Positions 38,699-48,436 of a stretch of DNA of 64,000 nt are shown here, in pieces (the stretch's first letter is position 1; each line of letters opens with the position of its first letter). The notes under the pieces are model-generated. The model was not told the origin of the DNA. It was given only the letters and a program-made list of their open reading frames with translations, and ran no database searches. The stretch is from Pseudomonas cichorii (GTDB taxonomy: Bacteria > Pseudomonadota > Gammaproteobacteria > Pseudomonadales > Pseudomonadaceae): the NCBI RefSeq assembly GCF_018343775.1, contig NZ_CP074349.1, forward strand, positions 5,384,001 to 5,448,000, read 5' to 3'. Position numbers and translations under genes: made by a program.

Positions 38699-39009
38699 TT
38701 TTAAATTCCTTTTCAAGTCAAGTTCATCCGTAAGGGACAATTCAAAGCTACCCCATGCCTTTGCGTTTCTCCATACCGTGCAAAAGCTGCCAACTGCAAA
38801 AAGTAGGACCCCGGCAAACAACTAAAAACAAAACAAATAAATACCGCACATACCACAAACACAAGATAGGCAAAGGGATAGATCGAGCGTTACGTTCAAA
38901 AAATCTTTTATGTCCGTCACCCTCGAGGCGCCTGGATGACACCTAGGCGTTCCAAAAACCCGATTCATAGATGGAAAGTTTCTTACAGCCTCTGCCGTAA
39001 GCAAATAAT
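38699..39009 (-). promoter_or_regulatory. AT-rich gap upstream of paralogue 2
   Basis: These 311 bases lie between paralogue 1 and paralogue 2. The stretch 38820-38870 is unusually AT-rich for this genome and is the likely promoter of paralogue 2. Two hairpins are visible: CTTACAGC/GCCGTAAG at 38982-39001 (just past the paralogue 1 stop) and CGCCT/AGGCG at about 38928-38949. I see no gene in it. Confidence 0.5.
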
Positions 39010-39657
39010 TCAGATGTTTATCTGCCGGAGATTGAAGTTGCCGACTTCCTTCAAGCGGGCGCGGATACGCTCCCTCTGGGGAGCAAAAGCGGCGCTTGTA
39101 AACCCGTAGACACCGCCGCCCAGACGCACCACCATCTCGCGCTTAATCCACGAGTTCCCACCACGGCTATCTGAGGTGGCAGTGGCGCTGGCATTCAGAC
39201 CGCACAGCAGCAAGTGCACCTCCCCGGCAACCTCTTCACAGGGCACGATCTGAAAATTGCCAACCGACCCAGAACCCGAGCCGTACTGAAAGAAATGCTG
39301 CGCATACTGATTGAGCCGCGCCGCCTTGAATGAGCGCCGGGTGAGCTCCAGCAGGTTGCCGACACGCACTGAGCCTGTGATATCAAAGCTGATACTATCC
39401 AGCTCTTCGGCATCGGTAATGACCATCGGCTCCTTGACGATCTGGCTTTTAAGCTTGCACCCGGACCTGACGAGGGTGCTGCGGTAATAGTTGAGCCAAC
39501 TGCTCCAGAACTCGTCAGGCCGATAACTCTGGGTGGCAAAGAACTCGGCATACAACAGCATATCTGCAATATCTTCCCGCGCCTGCCTTGAGACACTGGA
39601 AGAGAAGGAAACAATATTACTGCCCGCGATCAGGGCATTGAAAGTTTGACTTGCCAT
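39010..39657 (-). CDS. Unknown protein, paralogue 1 of a four-gene family
   Basis: A 215-residue soluble protein, first of the set. The family block is residues 10-66 (IAGSNIVSFSSSVSRQARED, IADMLLYAEFFATQSY, WLNYYRSTLVRSG). The C-terminal block has FQIVPCEEVAGEVHLLLCGL, SWIKREMVVRLGGGVYGF and FAPQRERIRARLKEVG, which match paralogue 4 closely. The middle is rich in Ser/Gly (FFQYGSGSGSVGNF). No signal peptide, membrane segment or catalytic motif is seen. AAGGATG precedes the ATG. A 198-base gap with a REP element separates it from the cob cluster. Confidence 0.8.
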   Translation of the reverse strand: MASQTFNALIAGSNIVSFSSSVSRQAREDIADMLLYAEFFATQSYRPDEFWSSWLNYYRSTLVRSGCKLKSQIVKEPMVITDAEELDSISFDITGSVRVGNLLELTRRSFKAARLNQYAQHFFQYGSGSGSVGNFQIVPCEEVAGEVHLLLCGLNASATATSDSRGGNSWIKREMVVRLGGGVYGFTSAAFAPQRERIRARLKEVGNFNLRQINI

Positions 39658-39799
39658 TATCTACATCCTTATAGAAACAAGGACATGAAACTAGCCAGAC
39701 TGACACGGTTATACAACAAGAGAAATAGCGACCTGAGGGAAATTACAAAAACAATAAACAACCACCCGCAGGGTTTAAAGAGACTTCTTACGTTTTGCC

Positions 39800-39851
39800 T
39801 TCGCGAATGAACTCACCTCTACAAATAGCAGGAGCGAATTCATTCGCGAAA
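39800..39851. repeat. REP palindrome, family R2, copy 2
   Basis: TTCGCGAATGAACTCACCTC and GGAGCGAATTCATTCGCGAA are inverted arms around a short loop. The element marks the border between the unknown paralogue cluster and the cobalamin cluster, just past the cobJ stop. Confidence 0.75.
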
Positions 39852-39855
39852 GATA

Positions 39856-41559
39856 TCAGCTACCCGGCTTGACCGGATACCAGCGTGGCGTATACACCCA
39901 TTGCTCGCCATTGGGACGGGCAAAGGTGCAGGTGGTCGAAGAACCGATCAGCACCATCGTGCGCATATCCACCTGTTCAGGCGTCAGTTCACCCAGAGTA
40001 ATGACACGCAACGTCTGTCCTGGACGACCGATATCACGTCCCAGCGTCACGGGCGTTTCAGGTGTACGGTGCTGGCGCACGATCTCCAGGGCTCGGCCCA
40101 GTTGCCAGGGGCGTGAACGCGAAATCGGGTTGTAGAAAGCCAGTGCCAAATCAGCCTGAGAAGCCAGGTCCAGACGCTTTTCGATCACATCCCAGGGTTT
40201 GAGGTTGTCGGACAGCGACATGACGCAGAAGTCATGACCCAAGGGCGCACCCGCCTGAGCCGCCGTCGCCAGGGAAGCCGAGACGCCCGGCAGGATTTCC
40301 AGCTCAACGGCATGCCATCTAGGGTCACTGGATTCATGCAATGCCTCAAGCACGGCGGAGGCCATGGCGAATACACCCGGATCACCGGACGACACCACCA
40401 CCACCGAGCGACCTTGTGCCGCCAGCTCGAACGCATGGCGGGCACGCAGCATTTCTTCGCGGTTGTCGGTGCAATGGAGCACCTGATCGGGACGGAAAGG
40501 CCCGGCCATGCGCACATAGGTTTCGTAACCCAGTACATCGTTGGCACGCGCCAGTTCGGCCTTGACCGCAGGCACCATGAATTCGGCAGCACCCGGCCCA
40601 AGGCCAATCACCGCCAATCGACCGCGCCCGCGACCGATCTGCTGAACGTCCAGTGGCTGACGGGCAACCGCAAGCGCCATGCCCTCGCCCACACTGATCG
40701 GTGGCAGCAGTTGCGGTACCGCATGCCGGGCCATTTCACTGGCGGTTTCAGTCTGGACAAAACGCACAGGTACACCCAGATCGGCAGCCGCCTGATGCAA
40801 GTCGGCATCAGCCATCTGTGCATCACCCGCCAGCAGGCAGGCCAGAGACTGCACAGCCACTCGGGCTTCGTGCAGTGCCGCACGCACACTGTCGGCCAGT
40901 TGCGAACCGGTTTCGCTGACCGCAACCAGCACACTGCGCGGATAAATCAGCAACTCATTGCTTGAAGGCTCACGCTCGGCACAGCCTACGTGAATGGCCA
41001 GTTCGGCGTGTGGGTCCTCCGGCAACTGCGCCTGCGCCAGCCAGGGCGCAGCGCCTTCGATACGCACGCGTTCGCCGGAAAGCAGATCGGAAACGAAGCG
41101 CTTGCCCAGTTCCAGATCGCCCAGGGCATAACCACTGGGAGGATTGAGCAGGCAAGTACCGAAACGCAGCTCGCCACTGGTGGTGATGGCTGGCGCAACG
41201 CCAAGGCCAGCGGCGATTTCACGGGCCATGACATTGACGCCACCCAGCCCGCCCAGCAGCGGAACGACGGCGCTGCCATCTTCGGCCACGGCCAGCACGG
41301 CGGGTTCGGCGCCCTTTTCGAGCAGCAGCGGCGCGAGAGTCCGGATCACGATACCCGAGGCACACAGGGCAATGATCGGGGTGTTCTGTTGATACAACTG
41401 GCGCAGGGTCGTACCAAACTCGGTGTAGGTGCTGTCCGCCCCTTGCACCCGCTCGGCCAGGCCATGAATCAGCGCATCCGGGTAAAGCTGCTGGATGCGT
41501 CGCGCAGTAGCCAGGCTGCCATTGCCCAGGATCACAATGGCTGGAATATTCTGGACCAT
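39856..41559 (-). CDS. cobJ: CbiG-CobJ fusion: precorrin-3B C17-methyltransferase
   Basis: A 567-residue fusion. Residues about 1-210 are CbiG-like (ALCASGIVIRTLAPLLLEKG, EDGSAVVPLLGGLGGVNVMA), about 215-320 match the CbiG C-terminal/CobE-like domain, and about 328-560 form a tetrapyrrole methylase of the CobJ/CbiH type (RLAVIGLGPGAAEFMVPAV, VVSSGDPGVFAMASAVLEAL, DLALAFYNPISRSRP). CobJ methylates C17 and drives ring contraction in the corrin pathway. The ATG at 41559 overlaps the cobI stop (ATGA); the GTG four codons earlier is less likely. Last gene of the minus-strand cob operon. Confidence 0.9.
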   Translation of the reverse strand: MVQNIPAIVILGNGSLATARRIQQLYPDALIHGLAERVQGADSTYTEFGTTLRQLYQQNTPIIALCASGIVIRTLAPLLLEKGAEPAVLAVAEDGSAVVPLLGGLGGVNVMAREIAAGLGVAPAITTSGELRFGTCLLNPPSGYALGDLELGKRFVSDLLSGERVRIEGAAPWLAQAQLPEDPHAELAIHVGCAEREPSSNELLIYPRSVLVAVSETGSQLADSVRAALHEARVAVQSLACLLAGDAQMADADLHQAAADLGVPVRFVQTETASEMARHAVPQLLPPISVGEGMALAVARQPLDVQQIGRGRGRLAVIGLGPGAAEFMVPAVKAELARANDVLGYETYVRMAGPFRPDQVLHCTDNREEMLRARHAFELAAQGRSVVVVSSGDPGVFAMASAVLEALHESSDPRWHAVELEILPGVSASLATAAQAGAPLGHDFCVMSLSDNLKPWDVIEKRLDLASQADLALAFYNPISRSRPWQLGRALEIVRQHRTPETPVTLGRDIGRPGQTLRVITLGELTPEQVDMRTMVLIGSSTTCTFARPNGEQWVYTPRWYPVKPGS

Positions 41560-42293
41560 CAGCCTTGCCACCTTTCACCGGGAACGATGATCAGCGAAAA
41601 GTAAGGCGACGACATGGGATTGACCTCATCCAGCGGCACGATCTTCTGATTGACCATGGTGGCGCGCTCGACGTACAGCGCACGCCCTGCCATGCCCAGC
41701 TCTGTCAGCACATCCCGTACCTTGGGGAAGTTGCGACCCAGCTTCATGATCACCGCCGCATCGGCGTCGGCCAGTTTGCGCTTGAGTTCGTCGGGAGGCA
41801 GTACGCCGGACAGGACCGACAGGCTCTGGTTGCGATACACCAGTGGCGCACCCAGCACGGACGCACCGCCCAGCATCGAGCACACACCCGGAATCACCTG
41901 GGCCTCATAACGCTCGGCCAGCCGGTCATGCAGGTACATATAAGAGCCATAGAAGAACGGGTCGCCCTCACAGATCACCGCCACGTCACGACCGGCATCC
42001 AGATGGGCCGCCACATCAAGGCTGGCCTCGTCATAGAAGTCACTGATGACCTGCTCGTAGGACAGCGGCGCAGGCAGCGCTTCGGTGGTCACCGGGTAGA
42101 CCAGCGGCATCAGCGTCTGGGCTTCCTGCAGATGGCCTTCGATGATGCCGAACGCATTGCCTTTCTTGCCCTTGGCCACGAAATAAGCCACTACGGGGGA
42201 TTCGCGCAGCAGGCGCAGCGCCTTGACGGTAATCAGTTCCGGGTCGCCGGGGCCGACGCCCAGGCCAATCAATCGACCACGAGCCTGCATCAT
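41559..42293 (-). CDS. cobI: Precorrin-2 C20-methyltransferase
   Basis: A 244-residue SAM-dependent tetrapyrrole methylase. It begins [20 protein letters not shown], contains [20 protein letters not shown] (SAM site) and [20 protein letters not shown], and ends near [13 protein letters not shown]. It adds the C20 methyl group to precorrin-2. It overlaps cobH upstream and cobJ downstream by four-base stop/start overlaps, a tightly coupled operon. Confidence 0.94.
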   Translation of the reverse strand: MMQARGRLIGLGVGPGDPELITVKALRLLRESPVVAYFVAKGKKGNAFGIIEGHLQEAQTLMPLVYPVTTEALPAPLSYEQVISDFYDEASLDVAAHLDAGRDVAVICEGDPFFYGSYMYLHDRLAERYEAQVIPGVCSMLGGASVLGAPLVYRNQSLSVLSGVLPPDELKRKLADADAAVIMKLGRNFPKVRDVLTELGMAGRALYVERATMVNQKIVPLDEVNPMSSPYFSLIIVPGERWQG

Positions 42294-42916
42294 TCGATCT
42301 CCGTCGCCAGTGCATTGACCGCGGCCACTGCCATGGCGCTACCGCCGCGACGACCTTGCATGATGACGAAGGGCACGCCACGGCTGTCGGCAGCCAGCAT
42401 GGCCTTGGACTCGGCCGCGCCCACGAAGCCCACCGGGAAACCGAGGATCAACGCGGGTTTCGGCGCGCCTGCATCGAGCATTTCCAGCAGATAGAACAGC
42501 GCAGTCGGTGCATTGCCGATCACCACGACACTGCCTTCCAGGTGTGGACGCCACAGTTCCAGCGCCACGGCGGAGCGGGTATTGCCCAGTTCACGGGCCA
42601 TTTGCGGAACACCCTCGTCATGCAGGGTGCAGATGATCTGGTTGTTGGCCGGCAGCCGCGAGCGGGTGATGCCTTCGGACACCATGCGCGCATCGCAAAG
42701 GATCGGCGCGCCCGCCGCCAGTGCGTTGCGCCCGGCCGTACCGGCACCCGGCGAGAAGCGCAGGTCTTCGATGACCTCGACCATGCCGCAGGCGTGGATC
42801 ACGCGCACGGCGAGTTTTTCCAGGTCGGCAGGGATCGTGTCCAGACGCGCTTCGGCGCGAATGATCGAGAAGGAGTTGCGATAAATCTCCTGACCATCGC
42901 GGATGTAATCAATCAT
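42290..42916 (-). CDS. cobH: Precorrin-8X methylmutase
   Basis: A 208-residue CobH/CbiC enzyme that moves a methyl group from C11 to C12 to give hydrogenobyrinic acid. Visible blocks are [76 protein letters not shown] and [13 protein letters not shown]. Both ends overlap neighbouring cob genes by four bases. Confidence 0.95.
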   Translation of the reverse strand: MIDYIRDGQEIYRNSFSIIRAEARLDTIPADLEKLAVRVIHACGMVEVIEDLRFSPGAGTAGRNALAAGAPILCDARMVSEGITRSRLPANNQIICTLHDEGVPQMARELGNTRSAVALELWRPHLEGSVVVIGNAPTALFYLLEMLDAGAPKPALILGFPVGFVGAAESKAMLAADSRGVPFVIMQGRRGGSAMAVAAVNALATEIE

Positions 42917-44298
42917 GCAGAACTGCTCCGTGAGTCGGCTGCCAGCTGCGCGCCGACTGCTTCAATAGTGAGGTCACGCGCACGCAGCACACCGAAACCG
43001 GAGTGTGCTGCGTCGCGAAAATAGAGGTCGTAATGGCCGGGCGAAACCGCCAGCAAGGTCACAGGTGCGACATGGGCCGCCGCACAGGAGCGACCGCAAC
43101 CGGTCAGGTGCGCCGCTTCTCCGGGGGGCAACTGCTCGGCCAGCAACAGGGCATCGGCCTTGGTATCGGCAAGCCCTTTGCCGCAACCGGCAGAACCGGT
43201 GCAGGCAACGATGCGCGACAGCGGCTGCTCGCTGGAGCAGATCAGCCCCGCCACCTGCAAGGCCGCCATCACCTCTTGTGCCCGCTCGCCGGGAACATTG
43301 GGCAACAACAGGCTTTGCCAGGGCGTCAGCCGCAAGGTGCCATCGCCTTTTTCGCTGGCCAGCCGGGCGACGCTGGTGAGCATCGCGGCATCCAGACGCC
43401 CGAGGGGTACTGCGCCGCCGACGGACACGAGGCCGGTTTGCGCCTGTGGATAAATGCCGAGGTGACGATTGTCGCCTGGGTTCGGACGCTGCCATCCGGT
43501 TATTTTTTGATCAGTTCGAAGAGGCACGCTCAGTCGCGTCGTCAACTGGCGCAGGATTTCCACGACCGGCACCTCGGCCAGTAAATGCCGCATGCGGCTG
43601 TGCTCAGCACTGGCCAGATCGAGAAACAGCTCCAGCAACGCGACAACCAGTTCATGCCCGTTCGCCAGTGGTACCGCTGCCAGCGGGCGATCCTGAGCCG
43701 GGCAACCGGCCAGTCCAAACGCCAGCAATACTTCACCGTCCAGCAGCAGAGCAGAAAGCCACAGATCATGAGGGTGTTCCAGCATGACCAACGCCTCGCC
43801 ACCATCCAGCGACAGGGCGAACTTGGCTGACAGTTCATGAAACCGTGCATGGGTTTCCAGAGACGCCAGGATCTGTGCCGCCAGTGGCCAGGTATCGAAC
43901 AGCATCTGCGGGTCCAGGCCGGCAGTCGGGCTGAGCATGAGGTTGCGCACATCATCGCTGTCCGGATTGGCCGGACCAAGACCGGCCGCCATCAACGATT
44001 CGATCAGCCCGTCCTGATCGGCACCAATCCCGCGAATCTGCAGGTTGGACCGGTTTGTCGCCTCGATCACGCCCTGTGCATAAGTGCTCGCAGCCCTGGC
44101 CACCGCCAACGCCTGGGCGCTGGTGATCACGCCACCGGCCAGCTTGATACGGCAGATTCCGCCGTCCAGCGCCGGGACGATACGCAGCAACCCCGGACAG
44201 GCCGAGGGGCGAATGGCTATGGAGGACTTGCGAGCGTACTTCGGCTCGTTCAATGAATCACCCGATCTGGACTCTGGTTGCAGCTTCAATAGGCACAT
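42913..44298 (-). CDS. cobG: Precorrin-3B synthase CobG
   Basis: About 461 residues, a sulfite/nitrite-reductase-fold protein. The N-terminal ferredoxin-like half-domain has [20 protein letters not shown], and the C-terminal cofactor region shows cysteines in [11 protein letters not shown] and [12 protein letters not shown] for the iron-sulfur centre. CobG is the O2-dependent monooxygenase of the aerobic cobalamin route. The start is uncertain: ATG at 44298 is used; a TTG at 44253 would begin just before the conserved domain, and the longest frame (from 44382) runs into the cobL start region. It is first of the minus-strand cobG-H-I-J operon, divergent from cobL. Confidence 0.88.
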   Translation of the reverse strand: MCLLKLQPESRSGDSLNEPKYARKSSIAIRPSACPGLLRIVPALDGGICRIKLAGGVITSAQALAVARAASTYAQGVIEATNRSNLQIRGIGADQDGLIESLMAAGLGPANPDSDDVRNLMLSPTAGLDPQMLFDTWPLAAQILASLETHARFHELSAKFALSLDGGEALVMLEHPHDLWLSALLLDGEVLLAFGLAGCPAQDRPLAAVPLANGHELVVALLELFLDLASAEHSRMRHLLAEVPVVEILRQLTTRLSVPLRTDQKITGWQRPNPGDNRHLGIYPQAQTGLVSVGGAVPLGRLDAAMLTSVARLASEKGDGTLRLTPWQSLLLPNVPGERAQEVMAALQVAGLICSSEQPLSRIVACTGSAGCGKGLADTKADALLLAEQLPPGEAAHLTGCGRSCAAAHVAPVTLLAVSPGHYDLYFRDAAHSGFGVLRARDLTIEAVGAQLAADSRSSSA

Positions 44299-44382
44299 GT
44301 GCCTATCGGGCGCGGTATTATGCCTGCTTTGTCCGCCAGCATGAAAAGACGCTCTGTCGGAAGTTCGGATCGAGGTATGCAC

Positions 44383-45585
44383 ATGTCACCGTGGCTGACA
44401 GTCGTGGGAATCGGGGAAGACGGTTACAAAGGCCTGGGCAAGAACGCCCGGCATGCACTGCTGCACGCCGATCAGGTGTTCGGCAGCCCGCGCCAGCTCG
44501 CCCTGTTGCCGCCCTGTATTCGCGCAGAACGCCGCAACTGGCCCAGCCCGTTTTCCCTGACGCCGGTGCTGGAGCAGCGTGGCGCCGAAGTCTGTGTCCT
44601 GGCCAGCGGCGATCCGATGCTGTTTGGTGTCGGTGCCAGCCTTGCCCGCGTGGTCGACATCGAAGAGATGCGCGTCGTATCGGCCCCGTCCTCTTATTCC
44701 CTTGCCGCAGCACGTCTGGGCTGGCCGTTGCAGGAGGTCGTCACGCTTTCGGTGGTCGCCAGGCCTCTGGCCGCTCTGAACGCACATTTTCACCATGGCC
44801 TGCGCCTGCTGGTGCTGAGCAACGATGGCAGCAGCCCGGCAGCCATTGCCGGCTTGTTGCGCGAGCGCGGCTTCGGCCCCAGCCACATGACCGTGCTCGA
44901 ACATCTGGGCGGCGAAGCCGAGCGGCGTATCGACGGACTGGCCAGTGAATGGGGCAACCCGGAAATAGCGGCGCTGAATCTGGTGGCCATCGACTGTCGC
45001 GCAGACGCCGACGCCCCGCGCCTGAGCACCCTGGCGGGCTTGCCGGACTCGGCGTTCGAGCATGACGGCCAGCTTACCAAGCGCGATGTGCGGGCAATCA
45101 CCCTGGCGCGTCTGGCTCCGGTGCCCGGCGAACTGCTCTGGGACGTGGGGGCGGGTTGCGGCTCCATCGGCATCGAATGGATGCGCGCCCATCCCACCTG
45201 CCGCACCCTGGCCATCGAGGCGGATGAAGGTCGTCAGCATCTGATCGAGTTCAATCGTGATGCACTGGGCGTGCCCGGCCTGCAACTGGTGCGCGGCAGT
45301 GCGCCCGAAGCACTGAACGGCCTTGAAACACCCGATGCCATCTTCATCGGCGGCGGTGTTACTTGTCCCGGCGTGCTGGAAGCCTGCTGGAAACAGCTTC
45401 GCTCCGGTGGCCGACTGGTCGCCAATGCCGTGACCCTGCAAAGCGAAGTCACCCTGATGGCCTGGCGCGAACAGCATGGCGGCGAGCTGACCCGCATCCA
45501 CGTCGCCCATGCCAGGCCGCTTGGGGAGTTCGACACCTGGCGTCAGGCGCTGCCCATCACCCTGCTGGATGTGGTCAAGCCCTGA
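44383..45585 (+). CDS. cobL: Precorrin-6Y C5,15-methyltransferase (decarboxylating)
   Basis: A 400-residue bifunctional enzyme. The N-terminal tetrapyrrole methylase (CbiE part) starts [20 protein letters not shown] and contains [19 protein letters not shown]; the C-terminal CbiT-like methyltransferase has [20 protein letters not shown] and [20 protein letters not shown]. It methylates C5 and C15 and decarboxylates the acetate side chain. ATG at 44383 sits eight bases after GAGG and starts directly at the domain. cbiD follows with an ATG/stop overlap. Confidence 0.94.
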   Translation: MSPWLTVVGIGEDGYKGLGKNARHALLHADQVFGSPRQLALLPPCIRAERRNWPSPFSLTPVLEQRGAEVCVLASGDPMLFGVGASLARVVDIEEMRVVSAPSSYSLAAARLGWPLQEVVTLSVVARPLAALNAHFHHGLRLLVLSNDGSSPAAIAGLLRERGFGPSHMTVLEHLGGEAERRIDGLASEWGNPEIAALNLVAIDCRADADAPRLSTLAGLPDSAFEHDGQLTKRDVRAITLARLAPVPGELLWDVGAGCGSIGIEWMRAHPTCRTLAIEADEGRQHLIEFNRDALGVPGLQLVRGSAPEALNGLETPDAIFIGGGVTCPGVLEACWKQLRSGGRLVANAVTLQSEVTLMAWREQHGGELTRIHVAHARPLGEFDTWRQALPITLLDVVKP

Positions 45586-46682
45586 TGCGTGAAGAAACCG
45601 CTGAACAGCCCGCCCCGTTGCGCAGTGGCCTGACCACTGGCAGTTGCGCCACGGCTACCAGCCTGGCGGCAGCGCGTCTGTTGCTCGGCGGGCCAGCCAA
45701 CGATGCGGTGCAGATCGTGTTGCCCAAGGGCAAACAGGTGCAGATGCGTCTGGAGTTCTGCCGCCTTTGGGAAGATGGCGCGGAAGCCGCGACCATCAAG
45801 GATGCCGGGGATGATCCCGATGTAACCCATGGCGCGCTGGTGTTTGCCCGCGTGCGGCTTGATGCCGAGCCGGGCGTACGTTTTATCGCAGGTTCAGGCG
45901 TCGGCACAGTGACACGCCCCGGTCTGGTCTTGAATGTCGGTGAGCCTGCCATCAACCCGGTGCCGCGTCGCATGATGACCGAGCATTTGCTGGGGCTGGC
46001 GCAGGAAATGGGCTATGCAGGCGGTTTCGAGGTGACGGTGGGCGTTGAAGGCGGTGAAGCGTTGGCGCTGAAAACCATGAACCCGCGCCTGGGCATTCTT
46101 GGCGGACTGTCGATTCTGGGCACCAGCGGCATTGTCCGGCCGTTTTCCTGTGCGGCTTACATCGCATCGATCCATCAGGGTATCGATGTCGCCAAAACCA
46201 ATGGCTACCTGCATATCGCCGCCTGTACCGGCAATGCCAGCGAAGACACCATGCGCCGGGTCTACGGGATCCCGGATATCGCCCTGATCGAAATGGGCGA
46301 CTTCGTAGGCGCAGTGCTCAAGCATCTGCGCAAGGTGCCTGTGGATAAACTGAGCCTCTGCGGCGGCTTCGGCAAGATCAGCAAACTGGCTGCCGGTCAT
46401 ATGGACCTGCACAGCCGTCATTCCAGCATCGACCTGCCGCAACTGGCGCAATGGGCAGCGGATGCAGGGGCCGATGAACGGTTGCAGCAGCAGATTCGCG
46501 ACGCCAATACCAGCCAGCAAGCACTGGCCATGAGCGCGGCGGCGGGCGTCCCTCTGGGCGATACGGTCTGCCAGCACGCTCTGGACTTCGCCCGCAGCGT
46601 AGTCCCCGCGCAGGTTCAGGTAGAGGTTTTCGCCATTGATCGTCAGGGCGGTATTGTCGGAAAAGCCGGAGTGACTGCATGA
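45585..46682 (+). CDS. cbiD: CbiD-type (cobalt-)precorrin-5 C1-methyltransferase
   Basis: A 365-residue CbiD protein: [20 protein letters not shown] at the start, [18 protein letters not shown], then [20 protein letters not shown] and [20 protein letters not shown]. CbiD is the enzyme of the anaerobic route, whereas its neighbours belong to the aerobic route, in which CobF normally does this step. The ATG shares its A with the cobL stop TGA (TGATG). cobK overlaps the 3' end. Confidence 0.93.
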   Translation: MREETAEQPAPLRSGLTTGSCATATSLAAARLLLGGPANDAVQIVLPKGKQVQMRLEFCRLWEDGAEAATIKDAGDDPDVTHGALVFARVRLDAEPGVRFIAGSGVGTVTRPGLVLNVGEPAINPVPRRMMTEHLLGLAQEMGYAGGFEVTVGVEGGEALALKTMNPRLGILGGLSILGTSGIVRPFSCAAYIASIHQGIDVAKTNGYLHIAACTGNASEDTMRRVYGIPDIALIEMGDFVGAVLKHLRKVPVDKLSLCGGFGKISKLAAGHMDLHSRHSSIDLPQLAQWAADAGADERLQQQIRDANTSQQALAMSAAAGVPLGDTVCQHALDFARSVVPAQVQVEVFAIDRQGGIVGKAGVTA

Positions 46683-47395
46683 AACGCATATTGCTGCTGG
46701 GTGGCGTGACCGAAGCACTGGCCATAGCCCGAACCCTGGGGCCGGAACACATCTACAGTCTGGCCGGTGTTGGCCGCGTGCCTACGGACCTGACCTGCCA
46801 GCTCAAGGTTGGCGGTTATGGCGGTGCTGAAGGCATGGCGCAGTTCATCCGTGAACAGGGTGTCGACCTGTTGCTGGATGCCACCCATCCCTATGCAGCA
46901 CAGATCAGCCGCAATGCTGCCGTCGCAGCGGAGCAGGCCGGGATCGAGTGCTGGGCACTGCGTCGTCCGGCGTGGCAGCCAGGCCCAGGTGATGACTGGC
47001 GCGAAGTGGCGGACTGGGCCGAGTTGACAACGGCACTGCGGCCTTTCAAGCGCCCACTGTTCACCCTGGGCCGCGAGCCCTTGCAGCACCTGCACGAAAT
47101 CCCTGAGCACCAGTTCTGGACCCTCCGCGCCCTGGACCCATACCCCGGCAACGAACGCTGCGAAGTGATCGGCGCACGCGGACCTTTCCACCTCGAAGAC
47201 GAACGCGCCCTCTTCGAGCGCCGCCATATCGATGTCCTGATCAGCAAGAACAGCGGCAGCAGCTCCACCGAACCCAAACTGCAAGTCGCCCGGGAGCGTG
47301 GGTTGCCGGTACTGGTGTTGAAACGGCCGGAGTTGCCGGAGGTGGATCGGGTACTGGAAAGTGTCGAGGAAACCCTGCATGCCCTTCGCGAATGA
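46679..47395 (+). CDS. cobK: Precorrin-6A reductase
   Basis: A 238-residue NAD(P)H-dependent reductase of the CobK/CbiJ family. Visible are [20 protein letters not shown] at the N-terminus, [32 protein letters not shown] and [20 protein letters not shown]. It reduces precorrin-6A to dihydroprecorrin-6. It is the last gene of the plus-strand cobL-cbiD-cobK operon; a half REP palindrome covers its 3' end. Confidence 0.94.
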   Translation: MKRILLLGGVTEALAIARTLGPEHIYSLAGVGRVPTDLTCQLKVGGYGGAEGMAQFIREQGVDLLLDATHPYAAQISRNAAVAAEQAGIECWALRRPAWQPGPGDDWREVADWAELTTALRPFKRPLFTLGREPLQHLHEIPEHQFWTLRALDPYPGNERCEVIGARGPFHLEDERALFERRHIDVLISKNSGSSSTEPKLQVARERGLPVLVLKRPELPEVDRVLESVEETLHALRE

Positions 47396-47408
47396 ATTCG
47401 CGAACAAT
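47388..47408. repeat. Partial REP, family R2, copy 3
   Basis: TTCGCGAATGAATTCGCGAA is a short perfect palindrome overlapping the last codons of cobK; the middle of the longer R2 hairpin is missing. It may be a deleted or minimal form of the element. Confidence 0.6.
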
Positions 47409-47519
47409 CCGCCCCAGATTCCCCGCGACACCCGGCCACACGCCTCCCTTTTTACTTATCGCCACCATTCAGGCTAAATGGCGGGGTTGATGGGTCCCTT
47501 CGATAAAACGGAAACCGTA

Positions 47520-47897
47520 ATGTCCCAACGCCGGACAACATCGGTCTGGATCGCCTGCTTTGCAGTGCTGTTCAGCCTGCTGGCCATGCCTCTGTCGCCT
47601 CGTACTCAGGGTGAACAGTTGCTGTGGGGCAGTTTCTGTAGCAGCAGTGGCACACGTCTGGTGGCGATTTCCCTGGGCGATGCGACAAACAGCATTCCCG
47701 GCAATGACGATCACTCGGGCATGCAGCATTGCGCATGCTGCTCAGGTTCGCTGATTGTCGTCATTCCCTCCGGCTTTACCCATGGCCCGCAGACACGGCC
47801 CGGACCGGAATACTTCCCGCCTGCCCTTTTTGTGATCCACACCTCGCCTCGCCAGCAATGGCCAAGCGCCAATCCCCGAGCCTCTCCGCTAACCTGA
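47520..47897 (+). CDS. DUF2946-type secreted Cys/His protein
   Basis: A 125-residue protein with an N-terminal membrane/signal segment (TSVWIACFAVLFSLLAMPLS) and a metal-site-like stretch GMQHCACCSG (about residues 65-75) typical of DUF2946 proteins found beside copper genes. The ATG at 47520 follows the in-frame GTG/ATG at 47478 but starts directly at the signal sequence. It opens the copper cluster: DUF2946 - PCu(A)C - DUF2946 - PepSY. Role is inferred from context. Confidence 0.7.
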   Translation: MSQRRTTSVWIACFAVLFSLLAMPLSPRTQGEQLLWGSFCSSSGTRLVAISLGDATNSIPGNDDHSGMQHCACCSGSLIVVIPSGFTHGPQTRPGPEYFPPALFVIHTSPRQQWPSANPRASPLT

Positions 47898-47952
47898 CAT
47901 TCACTTCGCACGTGTCTTGATGCACCTGAATGAATTGACCGGAGAATCACCC

Positions 47953-48414
47953 ATGTTCAAGAAAGCCCTCATGCAGGCTGCATTATTGCTGCCTGCGTGT
48001 TTTGCCAATGCCCACGAATACAAAGGCGGCCAGTTGCTGATCGGCCACCCGTGGTCCATGGAGCTGCCACCGAATGCGCCGACCGTGGCGGCATATTTCA
48101 TCATCGAGAACAAGGGCAGCAGCCCCGACCGCCTGCTCAGCGTCAAAACCCCTATCGCCGGTGAAGCACAATTGCATGAGCACGTGCAGGCAGATGGCCT
48201 GATGAAAATGCGCCAGGTCCCGTCAGTCGACGTTCCAGCCGGTGCCAAGGTCAGTTTTGCGCCCATGGCTTATCATGTGATGTTGCTGGGTATCAAAGAC
48301 CGGTCCATGCTCGCATTGGGCCAGCGTTTTCCGATGACGCTGCACTTCGAGAAAGCTGGCGATATCGACGTACAGGTCGTGATCCAGAAGCAGGAACCTG
48401 AACACACGCATTGA
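47953..48414 (+). CDS. Periplasmic copper chaperone PCu(A)C
   Basis: A 153-residue secreted protein. The signal peptide (MFKKALMQAALLLPACFANA) leads into a DUF461/PCu(A)C domain with the expected Met/His ligands: QLHEHVQADGLMKMRQ and FAPMAYHVMLLG. PCu(A)C proteins carry Cu(I) to the cytochrome c oxidase CuA site. GGAG precedes the ATG. A histidine-rich tail (EPEHTH) could also bind metal. Confidence 0.88.
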   Translation: MFKKALMQAALLLPACFANAHEYKGGQLLIGHPWSMELPPNAPTVAAYFIIENKGSSPDRLLSVKTPIAGEAQLHEHVQADGLMKMRQVPSVDVPAGAKVSFAPMAYHVMLLGIKDRSMLALGQRFPMTLHFEKAGDIDVQVVIQKQEPEHTH

Positions 48415-48436
48415 GTGACTGCCTGACTTGAGCGCC

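Noticed and set aside
38748..38942. Small open frames in the paralogue 1-2 gap
   Set aside because: They run both ways through AT-rich DNA, have low-complexity translations and no ribosome binding site.
44253..44383. Cobalamin riboswitch between cobG and cobL
   Set aside because: The gap is only 84-130 bases and I could not find the conserved B12-box words or the expected fold.
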